From Caballeronia hypogeia (GTDB taxonomy: Bacteria; Pseudomonadota; Gammaproteobacteria; Burkholderiales; Burkholderiaceae), in NCBI RefSeq assembly GCF_001544875.2, contig NZ_FCOA02000005.1, positions 186,001 to 250,000 on the forward strand: a stretch of 64,000 nt of DNA. The letters are read 5' to 3'. Numbering within the stretch: the first letter of the stretch is position 1; the number at the start of each line of letters is the position of its first letter. This document shows positions 53,385-62,011 of the stretch, one piece after another. The notes beneath the pieces were generated by a model. It had not been told where the DNA came from. It searched no databases and was given only the letters and a program-made list of their open reading frames with translations. Made by a program: the position numbers and the translations under genes.

Positions 53385-54329
53385 ATGAACAGGCTTGCCG
53401 ATATGACCGCAGCGGTGACCGGACGCGCGCTGGCGCTGCTTCTGACGGTTCTCGCGCTATCCGCCGTGTGCGCCGACGCCTACTGCCAGGAACCCGCGGA
53501 TGCGGGAGGCAGCGACGCAGCGCGCCTGCACGCCAAGTACCAAAGCCTGGCGCAGCAGCTCAGCCACAACGCGTTTCACCGCGAGCTGTACCTGGAGTCG
53601 GCGGAAACCGGTTCCTCGCTCAAGGGCGACGTCTATGCCGTGGTCGACTATCCGTTCGCCACGGTCAACGGCGCGCTCAACGATCCGGCGCAGGGCCCCG
53701 CCAACTGGTGCGACGTGCTGATCCTGCACCTGAACACCAAGTATTGCCGTCCGTCGACGAGTGGCGGCGGCACCCAGCTCATCGTGAACGTGGGCAGAAA
53801 GGTCGAAGAAAAGCTTTCCTCCACTTATCGCGTGGAATTCAATTACAAATCAGTCGCAACCAGCGCGACGTACTTTCAGGTCGACCTCGACGCCGACACG
53901 GGACCGATGAGCACCAAGAATTACCGCATCGTGCTGGAGGCCACGCCGATCGGGCCCGCACGCACCTTTCTGCATCTGACCTATTCGTATGGATACGGCA
54001 TGGCGGGGCGCATCGCGATGAAGACGTATCTCGGGACCATCGGCAGCGACAAGGTGGGCTTCACCATGGCGAAAGACGCATCGGGCGGGCAGCCGGAGTA
54101 CATCGGCGGAGTCCGCGGACTCGTGGAGCGCAATACGATGCGCTACTACCTTGCGATCGACTCTTATTTGCAGGCGCTGTCGAGCCCGCCCGCGAAGCGC
54201 CTCGATCAGCGCCTCGACACCTGGTTCGACGCCACCGAGAAGTTTCCGCGCCAGTTGCACGAAGTCGACCGGGACGAGTATCTGACAATGAAACACAACG
54301 AATACAAGCGCCAGCAGACCGCGCAATGA
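53385..54329 (+). CDS. Secreted protein of unknown function
   Basis: This 314-residue protein has an N-terminal signal peptide (hydrophobic residues 15-30, cleavage near ADA). The mature part is rich in beta-strand-like segments (VYAVVDYPFATVNGAL, YFQVDLDADTG, TFLHLTYSYGYGMAGRIAMKTYLGT). It contains two Cys near CDVLILHLNTKYC. A strong GGAGG ribosome site precedes the ATG. It is probably periplasmic; the middle recalls lipid-binding START-like folds but I cannot assign it. It has no clear operon partner. Confidence 0.75.
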   Translation: MNRLADMTAAVTGRALALLLTVLALSAVCADAYCQEPADAGGSDAARLHAKYQSLAQQLSHNAFHRELYLESAETGSSLKGDVYAVVDYPFATVNGALNDPAQGPANWCDVLILHLNTKYCRPSTSGGGTQLIVNVGRKVEEKLSSTYRVEFNYKSVATSATYFQVDLDADTGPMSTKNYRIVLEATPIGPARTFLHLTYSYGYGMAGRIAMKTYLGTIGSDKVGFTMAKDASGGQPEYIGGVRGLVERNTMRYYLAIDSYLQALSSPPAKRLDQRLDTWFDATEKFPRQLHEVDRDEYLTMKHNEYKRQQTAQ

Positions 54330-54353
54330 CATCGCTCTCCGTATCAACCCTCA

Positions 54354-54373
54354 CCCTCCCGCCGCGAGAGGGG
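54354..54373. repeat. CCCTC...GAGGG intergenic hairpin repeat
   Basis: CCCTC (54354-54358) pairs with GAGGG (54368-54372) with further GC pairing inside. The copy lies 25 bases after the stop of the secreted-protein gene and may help end its transcript. Confidence 0.4.
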
Positions 54374-54613
54374 TTCGGCTCGTAACGTTTATGTAGTCTT
54401 GCATTGGTGATGCGCCGTGTGCCCGTGCCCGCTTCCTCTGACGACAGCGTGTGCCCGCCACCGGCCGACGCATCGCGTGGTCGTCGCGTCTCTGCGCGGT
54501 GTCCCACGCTGGAGCAGGGGAGACAAACGGGCCGTTCGAGGGAGACGTTTTGCATATCGCAGAAGATTCCCGAATCGAATGCATGAATGCAATTTCAAAG
54601 ATATGGATAGCTA

Positions 54614-55762
54614 ATGAAACTAAAAGCAACCAGCGCCGCGGCACTGATCGGTATGACTTCCGTCGCCGCGCACGCACAATCCTCGGTGACGCTTTATGGT
54701 GTCGTCGATTCGGGGTTCCTTTATCAGAGCACCGCGGCGGCTTCTTTCGCGCCCAATGCGCCCAATCTCGGGAAGGTGTACCGATTCAAGGACGGCGGCA
54801 TTTATTCGAGCGGCTGGGGCATCAAGGGCAGCGAGGATATCGGCGGCGGATATAAGATCAACTTCAAGCTGCAAAGTGCCTTCGACAGCGGCACCGGCAA
54901 AGCCGGCCTCTCCGACACGCCGGGCGTCACCGCGGCATTCAACCAGTACGCGACGGTCGGCGTCTCGGGTCCGTTCGGCAAGTTCGACGCGGGCCGTCAG
55001 ATCGTGCCGATGATCTGGGCGATGTACGACACCGACGTGCGCGGCGCGCAATACTTCGGCAGCATCCTGACCGCATGGCTCGGCATGAACCAGGCGGGGG
55101 GCTGGCCCGGCACGAGCACAAACGGCTCGATCGGCGCGCTGTACGACAGCAACGCGCTGGTGTACGAGTCGCCCAAGTTCTATGGCGCATCGGTCGCGCT
55201 GGAATATGCGCCGGGCGGCGTCCCAGGACATTTTCAAGGCGGCACGCGCGAGTCGGCGGTGCTCAAATATTCGAACTACGGGCTGAACCTGGCCGCGGCT
55301 TACTACAACGGCCACGACGCGAATCCGTTTCCCGCGACGTATCCCGCCACGCCCGCGATCCCGGCCACCGGCCAGGACAACAACCGATTTCTCTACGTCG
55401 GCGCCCAGTACACGTTTTATGGTTTCTCCGTGTCAGGATCCTACGGCCACGGCAAGAATCCGGCGAACAGCAGCCGTGCCGATATCGATATGTATTCAGC
55501 TGGTCTCGGCTATCGATTCACCCCCGCTCTGAAGGTGACTTCCGGCTTCTATTACCTGAAGGACAACAACAACTCGAACAACCATTCGAGCGAGTTCGCG
55601 GTGGGAGCGGAGTACGGCTTCTCCAAGCGCACGACGGCGTATGCGCAGGTTGGTCACGTCAGCAACAACGGCACCATGAACCAGACCATCGTGTACGGGC
55701 AGCCGGTCGCGCCGGGCGAATCGACGACCGCCGCGATGATCGGCGTGCGGCACAACTTCTGA
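54614..55762 (+). CDS. Gram-negative porin (OmpC-like, trimeric type)
   Basis: The 382-residue outer-membrane protein has a signal peptide cleaved after AHA, the classic opening QSSVTLYGVVDSGFLY, SSGWGIKGSEDIGGGYKINFKLQSAF, the loop 3 region following FGKFDAGRQIVP, and the terminal Phe (VRHNF) needed for BAM assembly. It forms a 16-strand general or substrate-selective channel, as is usual in Burkholderiaceae. The ribosome site is weak. A 284-base leader region precedes it. A short hairpin lies just after its stop. Confidence 0.93.
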   Translation: MKLKATSAAALIGMTSVAAHAQSSVTLYGVVDSGFLYQSTAAASFAPNAPNLGKVYRFKDGGIYSSGWGIKGSEDIGGGYKINFKLQSAFDSGTGKAGLSDTPGVTAAFNQYATVGVSGPFGKFDAGRQIVPMIWAMYDTDVRGAQYFGSILTAWLGMNQAGGWPGTSTNGSIGALYDSNALVYESPKFYGASVALEYAPGGVPGHFQGGTRESAVLKYSNYGLNLAAAYYNGHDANPFPATYPATPAIPATGQDNNRFLYVGAQYTFYGFSVSGSYGHGKNPANSSRADIDMYSAGLGYRFTPALKVTSGFYYLKDNNNSNNHSSEFAVGAEYGFSKRTTAYAQVGHVSNNGTMNQTIVYGQPVAPGESTTAAMIGVRHNF

Positions 55763-55766
55763 CGGG

Positions 55767-55781
55767 GCGCGCAATGCGCGC
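55767..55781. terminator. Short GC hairpin after the porin gene
   Basis: GCGCGCA (55767-55773) and TGCGCGC (55775-55781) are inverted arms immediately after the porin stop and 25 bases before the BON gene. It may slow or partly end transcription; no T-run follows. Confidence 0.35.
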
Positions 55782-55805
55782 GGACCACAACGACAGGAAT
55801 TACGA

Positions 55806-56159
55806 ATGAACGCAAAAAATACACTCAAGCTGGCATGCGGGGCGCTGCTCGTTCTGGCATGCGGATATAGCTGGTCCCAGTCGGGCGCCGCGAGCGCGGC
55901 CTCGGGCGGCGCATCGGCTTCGGCCGCGCCAGCGCAGTCGAACCGCACCCTGCGCCGGGCCGTCTATGCCGCGTTTGCGAAGGACAAGTCGATCGATGCC
56001 GGCGATGTCGGCGTGAGCGCGAAGAACGGCGCCGTGACGCTCACGGGCACCGTCGACCGCGCCGATCAGATCGACAAGGCCGCCACGCTCGCCAAAGGCG
56101 TTCCCGGGGTCGTTTCGGTGCAGAACAAACTCACCGTGAAGCGGGCCTTCAGCCAGTAA
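55806..56159 (+). CDS. Periplasmic BON-domain protein (second copy)
   Basis: The 117-residue protein has a signal peptide, an Ala/Ser/Gly-rich linker and one BON domain (VGVSAKNGAVTLTGTVDRADQIDKAA, GVVSVQNKLTV). It has the same layout as the BON protein at 5913-6284 and is clearly a paralog. AGGAA precedes the ATG. It lies 43 bases after the porin stop and may be co-transcribed with it, which would fit an envelope role. Confidence 0.85.
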   Translation: MNAKNTLKLACGALLVLACGYSWSQSGAASAASGGASASAAPAQSNRTLRRAVYAAFAKDKSIDAGDVGVSAKNGAVTLTGTVDRADQIDKAATLAKGVPGVVSVQNKLTVKRAFSQ

Positions 56160-56178
56160 CGGCAACTGCAACCATCGC

Positions 56179-56214
56179 ATCGACCAGATGCCGCGCAAAG
56201 CGGATCTGGTCGAT
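56179..56214. terminator. Strong bidirectional hairpin between BON and YSC84-like genes
   Basis: ATCGACCAGAT (56179-56189) and ATCTGGTCGAT (56204-56214) are perfect 11-base arms, with an inner CCGC/GCGG pair around GCAAA after one bulged base. The hairpin lies 19 bases after the BON stop and 9 bases from the convergent YSC84-like stop, so it can end both transcripts. Confidence 0.7.
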
Positions 56215-56223
56215 TGCGCTGCC

Positions 56224-56787
56224 TCATCCGTTGAGGTCATCGTCCTTGTAGTACTTGGTTCCTTTCGCCGTGAGCTCCACTGCCAGGCCTTTGTCGGTGA
56301 GTTGATATAGCCAGACTCCCGGTCCCACCGCTATCGCCCCTTCGTAGGAACTGCCTTTTTCATTTGCCTTGGCCGCCGCCGTTGCCTGTCCGCCAAAGGT
56401 CCATCCGGACGCGATGAAATCGTTCAGTCCGCTGGCGTTCTCGAATACCCAGACCTGCCGGAACTTCTTGACGCCGAAGCCCAGGCCAGCCTGAATTTCA
56501 GCCATCTTCATGTAGGTCACTGCCTTCGTCTTGTTATTGACGGCGACGCCCTTGCCCGTGCCGCTGCCGGCCAGCAGAATCTTCATGCCAAAGTTGCTGA
56601 ACGCGGCGTAGCCCGCCGCCGACTGCACCGCCTTGCGTGCGGACGGTTGCGCCTTGAACAGCGCGTCGAGCGCGCTCCGGGCGGCGGCTTGCACCTCCGC
56701 CTGCTCTTCCTTCTTGCTCGCGCCGAAAGCGATGCGCGGCAATGCGAGCGCAGCGGTCAGAGTCATTACCACCGTCCGACGATTCAT
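56224..56787 (-). CDS. YSC84-related (SYLF domain) secreted lipid-binding protein
   Basis: The 187-residue protein has an N-terminal Arg-Arg signal sequence (MNRRTVVMTLTAALALPRIAFG). The SYLF/YSC84 pattern follows: ALDALFKAQPSARKAV, AAGYAAFSNFGMKILLAGSGTGKGVAVN, MAEIQAGLGFGVKKFRQVWVFEN, WTFGGQATAAAK, VGPGVWLYQLTDKGLAVELTAKGTKYYKDDDLN. Family members bind phosphoinositide or other lipids in eukaryotes; bacterial copies are periplasmic with unknown role. AAGGAG is 6 bases before ATG 56785-56787, which decides the start. Confidence 0.88.
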   Translation of the reverse strand: MNRRTVVMTLTAALALPRIAFGASKKEEQAEVQAAARSALDALFKAQPSARKAVQSAAGYAAFSNFGMKILLAGSGTGKGVAVNNKTKAVTYMKMAEIQAGLGFGVKKFRQVWVFENASGLNDFIASGWTFGGQATAAAKANEKGSSYEGAIAVGPGVWLYQLTDKGLAVELTAKGTKYYKDDDLNG

Positions 56788-57021
56788 GATCGGCTCCTTT
56801 GCGAAGCAGCTTCGCAGAGACAGCGTGTCGAGGGAAGTCAACGGCGCATCGATCTGGAATATAGGCAGTAAACGCGCAATTTTCCACGAAGCGTTGCGAG
56901 CGGCGTACGCTTCGTGGAAAACCCGCCTGAACTCGGCAACCGATCAGGCGATGGCGACGGCATGAAGCCGCGCGCGGACACCATCCGCGCGCGGCTTCCA
57001 TCCGACGATCAACGCACCGGC

Positions 57022-58812
57022 TTAGAACTGATCTTCGGCGAGCGCGAGCATGCCCTGATCGCTCTTCGCGCTGACGATCGACGCTTCCAGCGCGACGGCC
57101 TGCGGCAGTAGATGATCGGCGTAGAAGTGCGCGGTCGCGATCTTCGCGCCGTAGAACGCGGGATCGTCGGCGCGTTTCGTGTGCGCGACGATCAGAGCGC
57201 GCGCCATCTGCCAGCCCGACAGCACGATGCCCGCGAGCTTCAGGTACGCGACACTGCCTGCGAAGACGGCTTTCGGGTCTTCCTTGGCGTTGTGCAACAT
57301 GAACTCGACGGTGTTCGCGAGCGCGGCGCGCCCGGCCTGGAGCCGTCGATGCATCGCGTCGAATGCCGCGCCGTCATGCCGCTCGAGCGCGGCGAGCGTT
57401 TCGTCGATCTGCGCGAGGATCGCGCGGGCCGTCGCGCCGCCGTCGCGAAGCGTCTTGCGGCCGATCAGGTCGTTGGCCTGAATCGCGGTCGTGCCTTCGT
57501 AGATCGTGAGGATGCGGGCATCGCGAAAGTGCTGGGCCGCGCCCGTTTCTTCGATGAAGCCCATGCCCCCGTGCACCTGCACGCCGAGGCTCGTGACGTC
57601 GATCGACATCTCCGTGCTCCAGCCCTTCACGATCGGCACGAGGAACTCGTAGATGGCCGCGTGTTTCGCGCGCATGCCGGCGTCCGCTGCATGATGCGCG
57701 ATGTCCGAATGAGCCGCCGCGACGTAAGCGAGTGCGCGGGCGCCCTCGGTCAGGGCGCGCATCGTCGCGAGCATGCGTCGCACATCCGGATGATGAATGA
57801 TGGCGACGGACTGTTTCTCGGAACCGTCGACCGGCCGGCTCTGCACGCGATCCTTCGCATAGGCGGCGGCCTGCTGATAGGCGCGATCGGAGACCGCGAT
57901 GCCCTGCACGCCCACTGCGAATCGCGCGGCATTCATCATGATGAACATGTACTCGACGCCGCGATTCTCCTCGCCGATCAGATAGCCGATCGCGCCGCCA
58001 TGATCGCCGTATTGCAGCACGGCGGTCGGGCTCGCCTTGATGCCCAGCTTGTGCTCGATCGACACGCAATGCACGTCGTTACGCGCGCCCAGGGAGCCGT
58101 CTTCGTTCACGAGGAACTTCGGCACGAGAAAGAGCGAGATGCCCTTGACGCCATCGGGCGCGCCCGGCGTGCGGGCCAGCACCAGATGGACGATGTTCTC
58201 CGCCATGTCGTGCTCGCCGTAGGTGATGAAGATCTTCGTGCCGAACACCTTGTAGGTGCCGTCGCCCTGCGCTTCGGCGCGCGTGCGCACGAGCGCGAGA
58301 TCGGAACCGGCCTGCGGCTCCGTCAGGTTCATGGTGCCGGTCCATTCGCCCGAAATGAGCCTGGGCAGATAACGTTGCTTGAGTTCGTCGGAACCGGCCG
58401 TGAGCAGCGCTTCGATCGCGCCGTCGGTGAGGAGCGGGCAAAGCGCGAAGGACATGTTCGCGGCGTTCAGCATCTCGATGCACGGCGTCGCGATCAGCTT
58501 CGGCAAGCCTTGCCCGCCGAATTCGACCGGATGCACCACGCCTTGCCAGCCGCCTTCGCCGTACTGGCGGAAGGCTTCCTTGAAACCGGGCGTCGTGGTG
58601 ACAACGCCCTCGCGCCACTCGCTCGGGCGCTTGTCGCCCTCGACGTTGAGCGGCGCCAGAACCTGGCCGTTGAATTTCGCGGCTTCGTCCAGCACGGCCT
58701 GCGCCGTTTCGAGCGTGGCGTCCTCGCAGCCCGGCAGCGTCGAAATGCCCGCCACGTCGGCGAGTTCGTCGATCACGAACAACATGTCTTTCAGCGGTGC
58801 GGTGTAACTCAA
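57022..58812 (-). CDS. Acyl-CoA dehydrogenase (about 600-residue type with extra C-terminal domain)
   Basis: The 596-residue flavoprotein has N-terminal helices (LKDMLFVIDELADVAG), the FAD/substrate region MNLTEPQAGSDLALVRT, ITYGEHDMAENIVHLVLART, and YEGTTAIQANDLIGRK with the catalytic-type Glu. A C-terminal acyl-CoA dehydrogenase-like domain (to LALAEDQF) marks the long subgroup. It oxidises acyl-CoA to enoyl-CoA and passes electrons to ETF. The start is TTG at 58810-58812 (LSYTAPLK, read as Met) with GGAGAG about 6 bases upstream; the longer open frame lacks similarity. Confidence 0.9.
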   Translation of the reverse strand: MSYTAPLKDMLFVIDELADVAGISTLPGCEDATLETAQAVLDEAAKFNGQVLAPLNVEGDKRPSEWREGVVTTTPGFKEAFRQYGEGGWQGVVHPVEFGGQGLPKLIATPCIEMLNAANMSFALCPLLTDGAIEALLTAGSDELKQRYLPRLISGEWTGTMNLTEPQAGSDLALVRTRAEAQGDGTYKVFGTKIFITYGEHDMAENIVHLVLARTPGAPDGVKGISLFLVPKFLVNEDGSLGARNDVHCVSIEHKLGIKASPTAVLQYGDHGGAIGYLIGEENRGVEYMFIMMNAARFAVGVQGIAVSDRAYQQAAAYAKDRVQSRPVDGSEKQSVAIIHHPDVRRMLATMRALTEGARALAYVAAAHSDIAHHAADAGMRAKHAAIYEFLVPIVKGWSTEMSIDVTSLGVQVHGGMGFIEETGAAQHFRDARILTIYEGTTAIQANDLIGRKTLRDGGATARAILAQIDETLAALERHDGAAFDAMHRRLQAGRAALANTVEFMLHNAKEDPKAVFAGSVAYLKLAGIVLSGWQMARALIVAHTKRADDPAFYGAKIATAHFYADHLLPQAVALEASIVSAKSDQGMLALAEDQF

Positions 58813-59152
58813 TTTGACTCTCCGGATGAATGTGTCCGAGCGCGACTGCAGCCGGGATGTCGAAGAGGCCACCGGTGATCGAACTCGATGTAAGGGGGCT
58901 TGCTGCAATGAAAGTGCGCCCGAGTCGCATCGTAGGGCGGAGCGATCCGGCACGCGCCTCCCGCAGCGGGAGGGGGGCGCCTTCGCTTGCGACTTTCGTC
59001 ATGGACGAATCGGCTGAAATCCGGCGCGCGGCGCGATGGGCGGCGCAACACACAGTGCGCAAAGTCCTCTTGAACTGGCTTCAGTTTCATCTACAACTCA
59101 GAAGGGCACGCGTCACGCGGACCGGACCAAGAACAGGAAAAACCAAAAGACG
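58813..59152. other. Divergent intergenic region
   Basis: About 340 bases between the acyl-CoA dehydrogenase and the binding-protein gene. It contains one GC hairpin repeat and must hold both promoters, which I cannot pinpoint. Open frames here are extensions of the flanking genes without similarity. Confidence 0.4.
58957..58973. repeat. CCTCCCGC-A-GCGGGAGG intergenic hairpin repeat
   Basis: Perfect 8-base arms around one base, related to the repeats at 53327 and 54354. It lies between divergent genes, so it is not a terminator here; it is more likely one copy of a dispersed palindromic repeat. Confidence 0.5.
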
Positions 59153-60190
59153 ATGAAAAAGCCAACGGGGTGCTTCATCGCGGTCGTCGGCGCTGTTCTC
59201 CTTGCCTTGCTGACATGGCCTATGGCCGTTCTTCCGGCTGGCTCGGAAACGCTCGCGCACGTCAAGGCTAGAGGCGTTCTGCGCTGCGGAGTCAGTGAGG
59301 GCATCGCCGGTTTTTCGCAGCAGGACGCATCCGGGCGCTGGTCCGGCATCGACGCCGATTTCTGCCGCGCGGTGGCCGCCGCGACGCTCGGCGATCCGGA
59401 GAAGGTCGCTTTCGTTCCGCTCAGGGCATCGGCGCGCTTTCCCGCGCTCAGGACGGGCCGCATCGATCTGCTCGCGCGCAACACCACCTGGACGCTGCTT
59501 CGCGAAGGCACGCTCGGCGTGCAGTTCGCGGGCGTGCTCTTCTACGACGCGCAGGCCTTCATGGTGCCCGCCAAAAGCGGCGTGCGCGCGCTGTCGGCGC
59601 TCAAGGGCGCGACGGTCTGCGTTCAACGCGAGACCTCCAGCCAGGACAACCTGATCGGTTACTCGAAGGCGAACGCGCTTGATCTGAAGCCGGTCGTGGT
59701 CGCATCGGTGGCGGAGCTGGAGCAGGCGTTCCTGTCCGGCCGATGCAGCGCGTCGACGGCTGACGCGTCCCTGCTCGCCGCATTGCGCCACCGTGCGCCC
59801 GACGGCGCGGCTACGCTCGCGATCCTGCCCGAGCGCATCTCGAAGCAGCCGCAGGCCCCGGCCGTGCGCGACGACGACACCGCCTGGCTCGTCATCGTGC
59901 GCTGGGTGCTCTATACGCTGATCACCGCCGAAGAGCTCGGCGTGACGCGCGCAAACCAGGCGGAACAGGTTCGCGATCCGGTCGTGACGCGCGCGCTCGT
60001 GCCGGACGCGGCTGTTTCCGCGACGCTCGGCATCGAGCCCGGCTGGACGCTGCGGGCGCTTTCGAGCGCGGGCAACTACGGCGAAATGTTCGGGCGCAAT
60101 CTCGGCGCGGCAAGTCCGCTCGGAATGGAGCGCGGGCTCAACGATCTCTATACGCGCGGCGGCCTGATGTACGCGCCGCCGATGCAATAG
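59153..60190 (+). CDS. AapJ/BztA-like amino-acid-type periplasmic binding protein
   Basis: The 345-residue protein has a signal peptide (residues about 1-35), then TLAHVKARGVLRCGVSEGIAGFSQQDASGRWSG split as in general L-amino-acid binding proteins. It continues with DADFCRAVAAATLGD, RFPALRTGRIDLLARNTTWTLLRE and SAGNYGEMFGRNLG. It would bind a polar amino acid or related anion. No ABC permease or ATPase is adjacent; instead an SLC13/ArsB-type permease starts 14 bases downstream. ATG 59153 was chosen because the longer frame adds non-signal residues. Confidence 0.86.
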   Translation: MKKPTGCFIAVVGAVLLALLTWPMAVLPAGSETLAHVKARGVLRCGVSEGIAGFSQQDASGRWSGIDADFCRAVAAATLGDPEKVAFVPLRASARFPALRTGRIDLLARNTTWTLLREGTLGVQFAGVLFYDAQAFMVPAKSGVRALSALKGATVCVQRETSSQDNLIGYSKANALDLKPVVVASVAELEQAFLSGRCSASTADASLLAALRHRAPDGAATLAILPERISKQPQAPAVRDDDTAWLVIVRWVLYTLITAEELGVTRANQAEQVRDPVVTRALVPDAAVSATLGIEPGWTLRALSSAGNYGEMFGRNLGAASPLGMERGLNDLYTRGGLMYAPPMQ

Positions 60191-60204
60191 CGCGCGGACC
60201 CATC

Positions 60205-61545
60205 ATGAGCGACTGGCAAATCTATCTCGTGGTCGGCGTGTTCGCCGTGGTGATCCTCGTGATCGCCTTCGATCTGATCGACATGGCCGTGGCCGCGCTC
60301 GTCGGCGCGAGCGTGCTGATCGCGCTGCGCATCCTCGACGAACAGGACCTGATCGCCACCGCGCGAACCTCGGCGGGGCCGATCAGCCTGCTGTTCGGCG
60401 GCATGGTCGTCGCGCGGATTCTCTCGACCACCGGTCTGTTCGATCTCGTCGGCGACTACTATCTCAGGGCCACGGGCGGCAGCGGCAAGCGTTTCCTGCT
60501 TCTGCTGATCCTGATCGTGGCGCCGCTATGCGCGCTGCTTCCCAATGCGACGACCGTGGTCCTGCTCGCGCCGATCATCATTCGCGTCGCGCGCGCGCTC
60601 GACATCGACATCGTGCCGCCGATGATCCTCACCGCCGTGCTCAGCAACGCCGCCGGCCTGCTGACGCTCGTGGGCGACCCGGCGACGTTTCTCGTGGGCA
60701 GCTCGATCGGCATGAGCTTCGGGGAGTATCTGCGGCGTGCGAGTCTCGGCGGCGTGCTGGCGATCGCCGTGATCATTCCGCTCCTGCCGGTGCTGATGCG
60801 CGACATCTGGCGCAGCGCGAAGCCTTTGCCGCCGCGCGGCCCCAGCGTGAAGCTCAAGCGCCCTGTGTATGCCGGGCTCGCCATCGTCGTGCTCGCGCTG
60901 ATGATGGTCCTCTTCGTGCTCGGCGAGGAGCTGCCGACGCGCATCGTGCCGCCCGTCGTCGCGGTGATCGCCAGCGCGCTCGCCTTGCTCGTCGCATACG
61001 CGTTCAAGGTCGAGCCGACCGATCGCGTGCTGCGCGATGTCGACTGGAAGACGCTGCTGTTTCTCGCGTGCATTTTCTGTCTCGTGCAGGGCATGGCGAA
61101 GACGGGCCTCCTGCAGGTGATGTCGCTCAAGCTTTACGAGGTGTTCGGCACGCGTCTCACGCTCGTCGCGCTCGCGATGATCTGCGGCATCGGCCTTCTG
61201 TCGTCGCTGCTCGCCAACGTGCCGGTCGCGGCTGCATCCATCGTGATGGTCAAGGGCTATCTCGTCACCGCCGAGTTCGTTCCGGAGGCGGCGTTGTCGG
61301 ACCAGTTCACGCAGTGGCCCGACGCGGTGATCCCCGTGTTCATCGGCATGATGTACGGCGCGACGCTGGGCGGCAACGCGACGCTGGTCGGTTCGGCGGC
61401 CAATATCGTCGCCGCGGGCATCTGCTCGCAGGAAGGCGCGCCGGTCAGCTTCGGCCGGTTCCTGCGCTATGGCCTGCCGTTCACGGTGTGCCAGTTGCTG
61501 GTGACGGCGCTTTATGTCCTCGCGCTGGGGCGCATGCTTCATTGA
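60205..61545 (+). CDS. SLC13/ArsB-NhaD-type permease
   Basis: The 446-residue inner-membrane protein has about 11-12 helices. Two inverted-repeat-like halves contain LLPNATTVVLLAPIIIRVA with LSNAAGLLTLVGDPATFLVG, and GLLSSLLANVPVAAASIVMVKG with GATLGGNATLVGSAANIVAAG. The paired N-x-T/P and GDP/GSAAN re-entrant loops are typical of the ion transporter superfamily (ArsB, CitMHS, SLC13). Substrate may be an organic or inorganic anion. It is probably co-transcribed with the binding protein, an unusual pairing. Confidence 0.86.
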   Translation: MSDWQIYLVVGVFAVVILVIAFDLIDMAVAALVGASVLIALRILDEQDLIATARTSAGPISLLFGGMVVARILSTTGLFDLVGDYYLRATGGSGKRFLLLLILIVAPLCALLPNATTVVLLAPIIIRVARALDIDIVPPMILTAVLSNAAGLLTLVGDPATFLVGSSIGMSFGEYLRRASLGGVLAIAVIIPLLPVLMRDIWRSAKPLPPRGPSVKLKRPVYAGLAIVVLALMMVLFVLGEELPTRIVPPVVAVIASALALLVAYAFKVEPTDRVLRDVDWKTLLFLACIFCLVQGMAKTGLLQVMSLKLYEVFGTRLTLVALAMICGIGLLSSLLANVPVAAASIVMVKGYLVTAEFVPEAALSDQFTQWPDAVIPVFIGMMYGATLGGNATLVGSAANIVAAGICSQEGAPVSFGRFLRYGLPFTVCQLLVTALYVLALGRMLH

Positions 61546-61644
61546 CGATATCCGCGTTGTATTTGTCTCCATGTCGTCTAAATTCGAGTGATGCGCGGCG
61601 GCCGGTTCGCGCGGGATTTCGTCTGCGCATTGCGAGGAGAAGCC

Positions 61645-62007
61645 ATGGAATGCACGGAGATTTATGCGGGCCCGGAAGGACACTCTTTGTTCAGAACCAT
61701 AAGCGTGTTCGAAGTGGCTGAAGTGTTGTTCAACGGGGTCGCGGTGTCGCTCTCGTTGCCGCAACCATGCGAAAGCGTGCTCGTGCATGAGTTCGATGAC
61801 AGCTATTGCCTCGGCTGGCATAACCCGCCATCGCGGCAGTACGTGGTCGTGCTCGAAGGCGAACTCGAAATCTCCGTGCAAGGGACGAATGCGGTCCAGC
61901 GTTTCGCGGCGGGCTCGATGTTCCTTGCGGGAGATATGCAGGGCACCGGACACCAGACACGCGCGATCCGTGCAGGCCGCGCTCTGGTCCTCAACGTGCA
62001 GAGGTGA
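61645..62007 (+). CDS. Cupin domain protein
   Basis: This 120-residue single cupin has a first motif-like segment (VVVLEGELEISVQGTNAVQRFAAGSMFLAGD) with the Gly-Glu turn and then GTGHQTRAI carrying His. Metal ligands are only partly conserved. GAGGAG precedes ATG 61645, so the longer frame from 61588 is not used. Function unknown: perhaps a small sugar or amino-acid isomerase or a sensor. It is followed by the SDR gene with a 4-base gap. Confidence 0.8.
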   Translation: MECTEIYAGPEGHSLFRTISVFEVAEVLFNGVAVSLSLPQPCESVLVHEFDDSYCLGWHNPPSRQYVVVLEGELEISVQGTNAVQRFAAGSMFLAGDMQGTGHQTRAIRAGRALVLNVQR

Positions 62008-62011
62008 GGCC

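Noticed and set aside
57112-58878. Plus-strand open frame of 588 codons opposite the acyl-CoA dehydrogenase
   Set aside because: Arg/His/Val-rich shadow of a clear acyl-CoA dehydrogenase on the minus strand.
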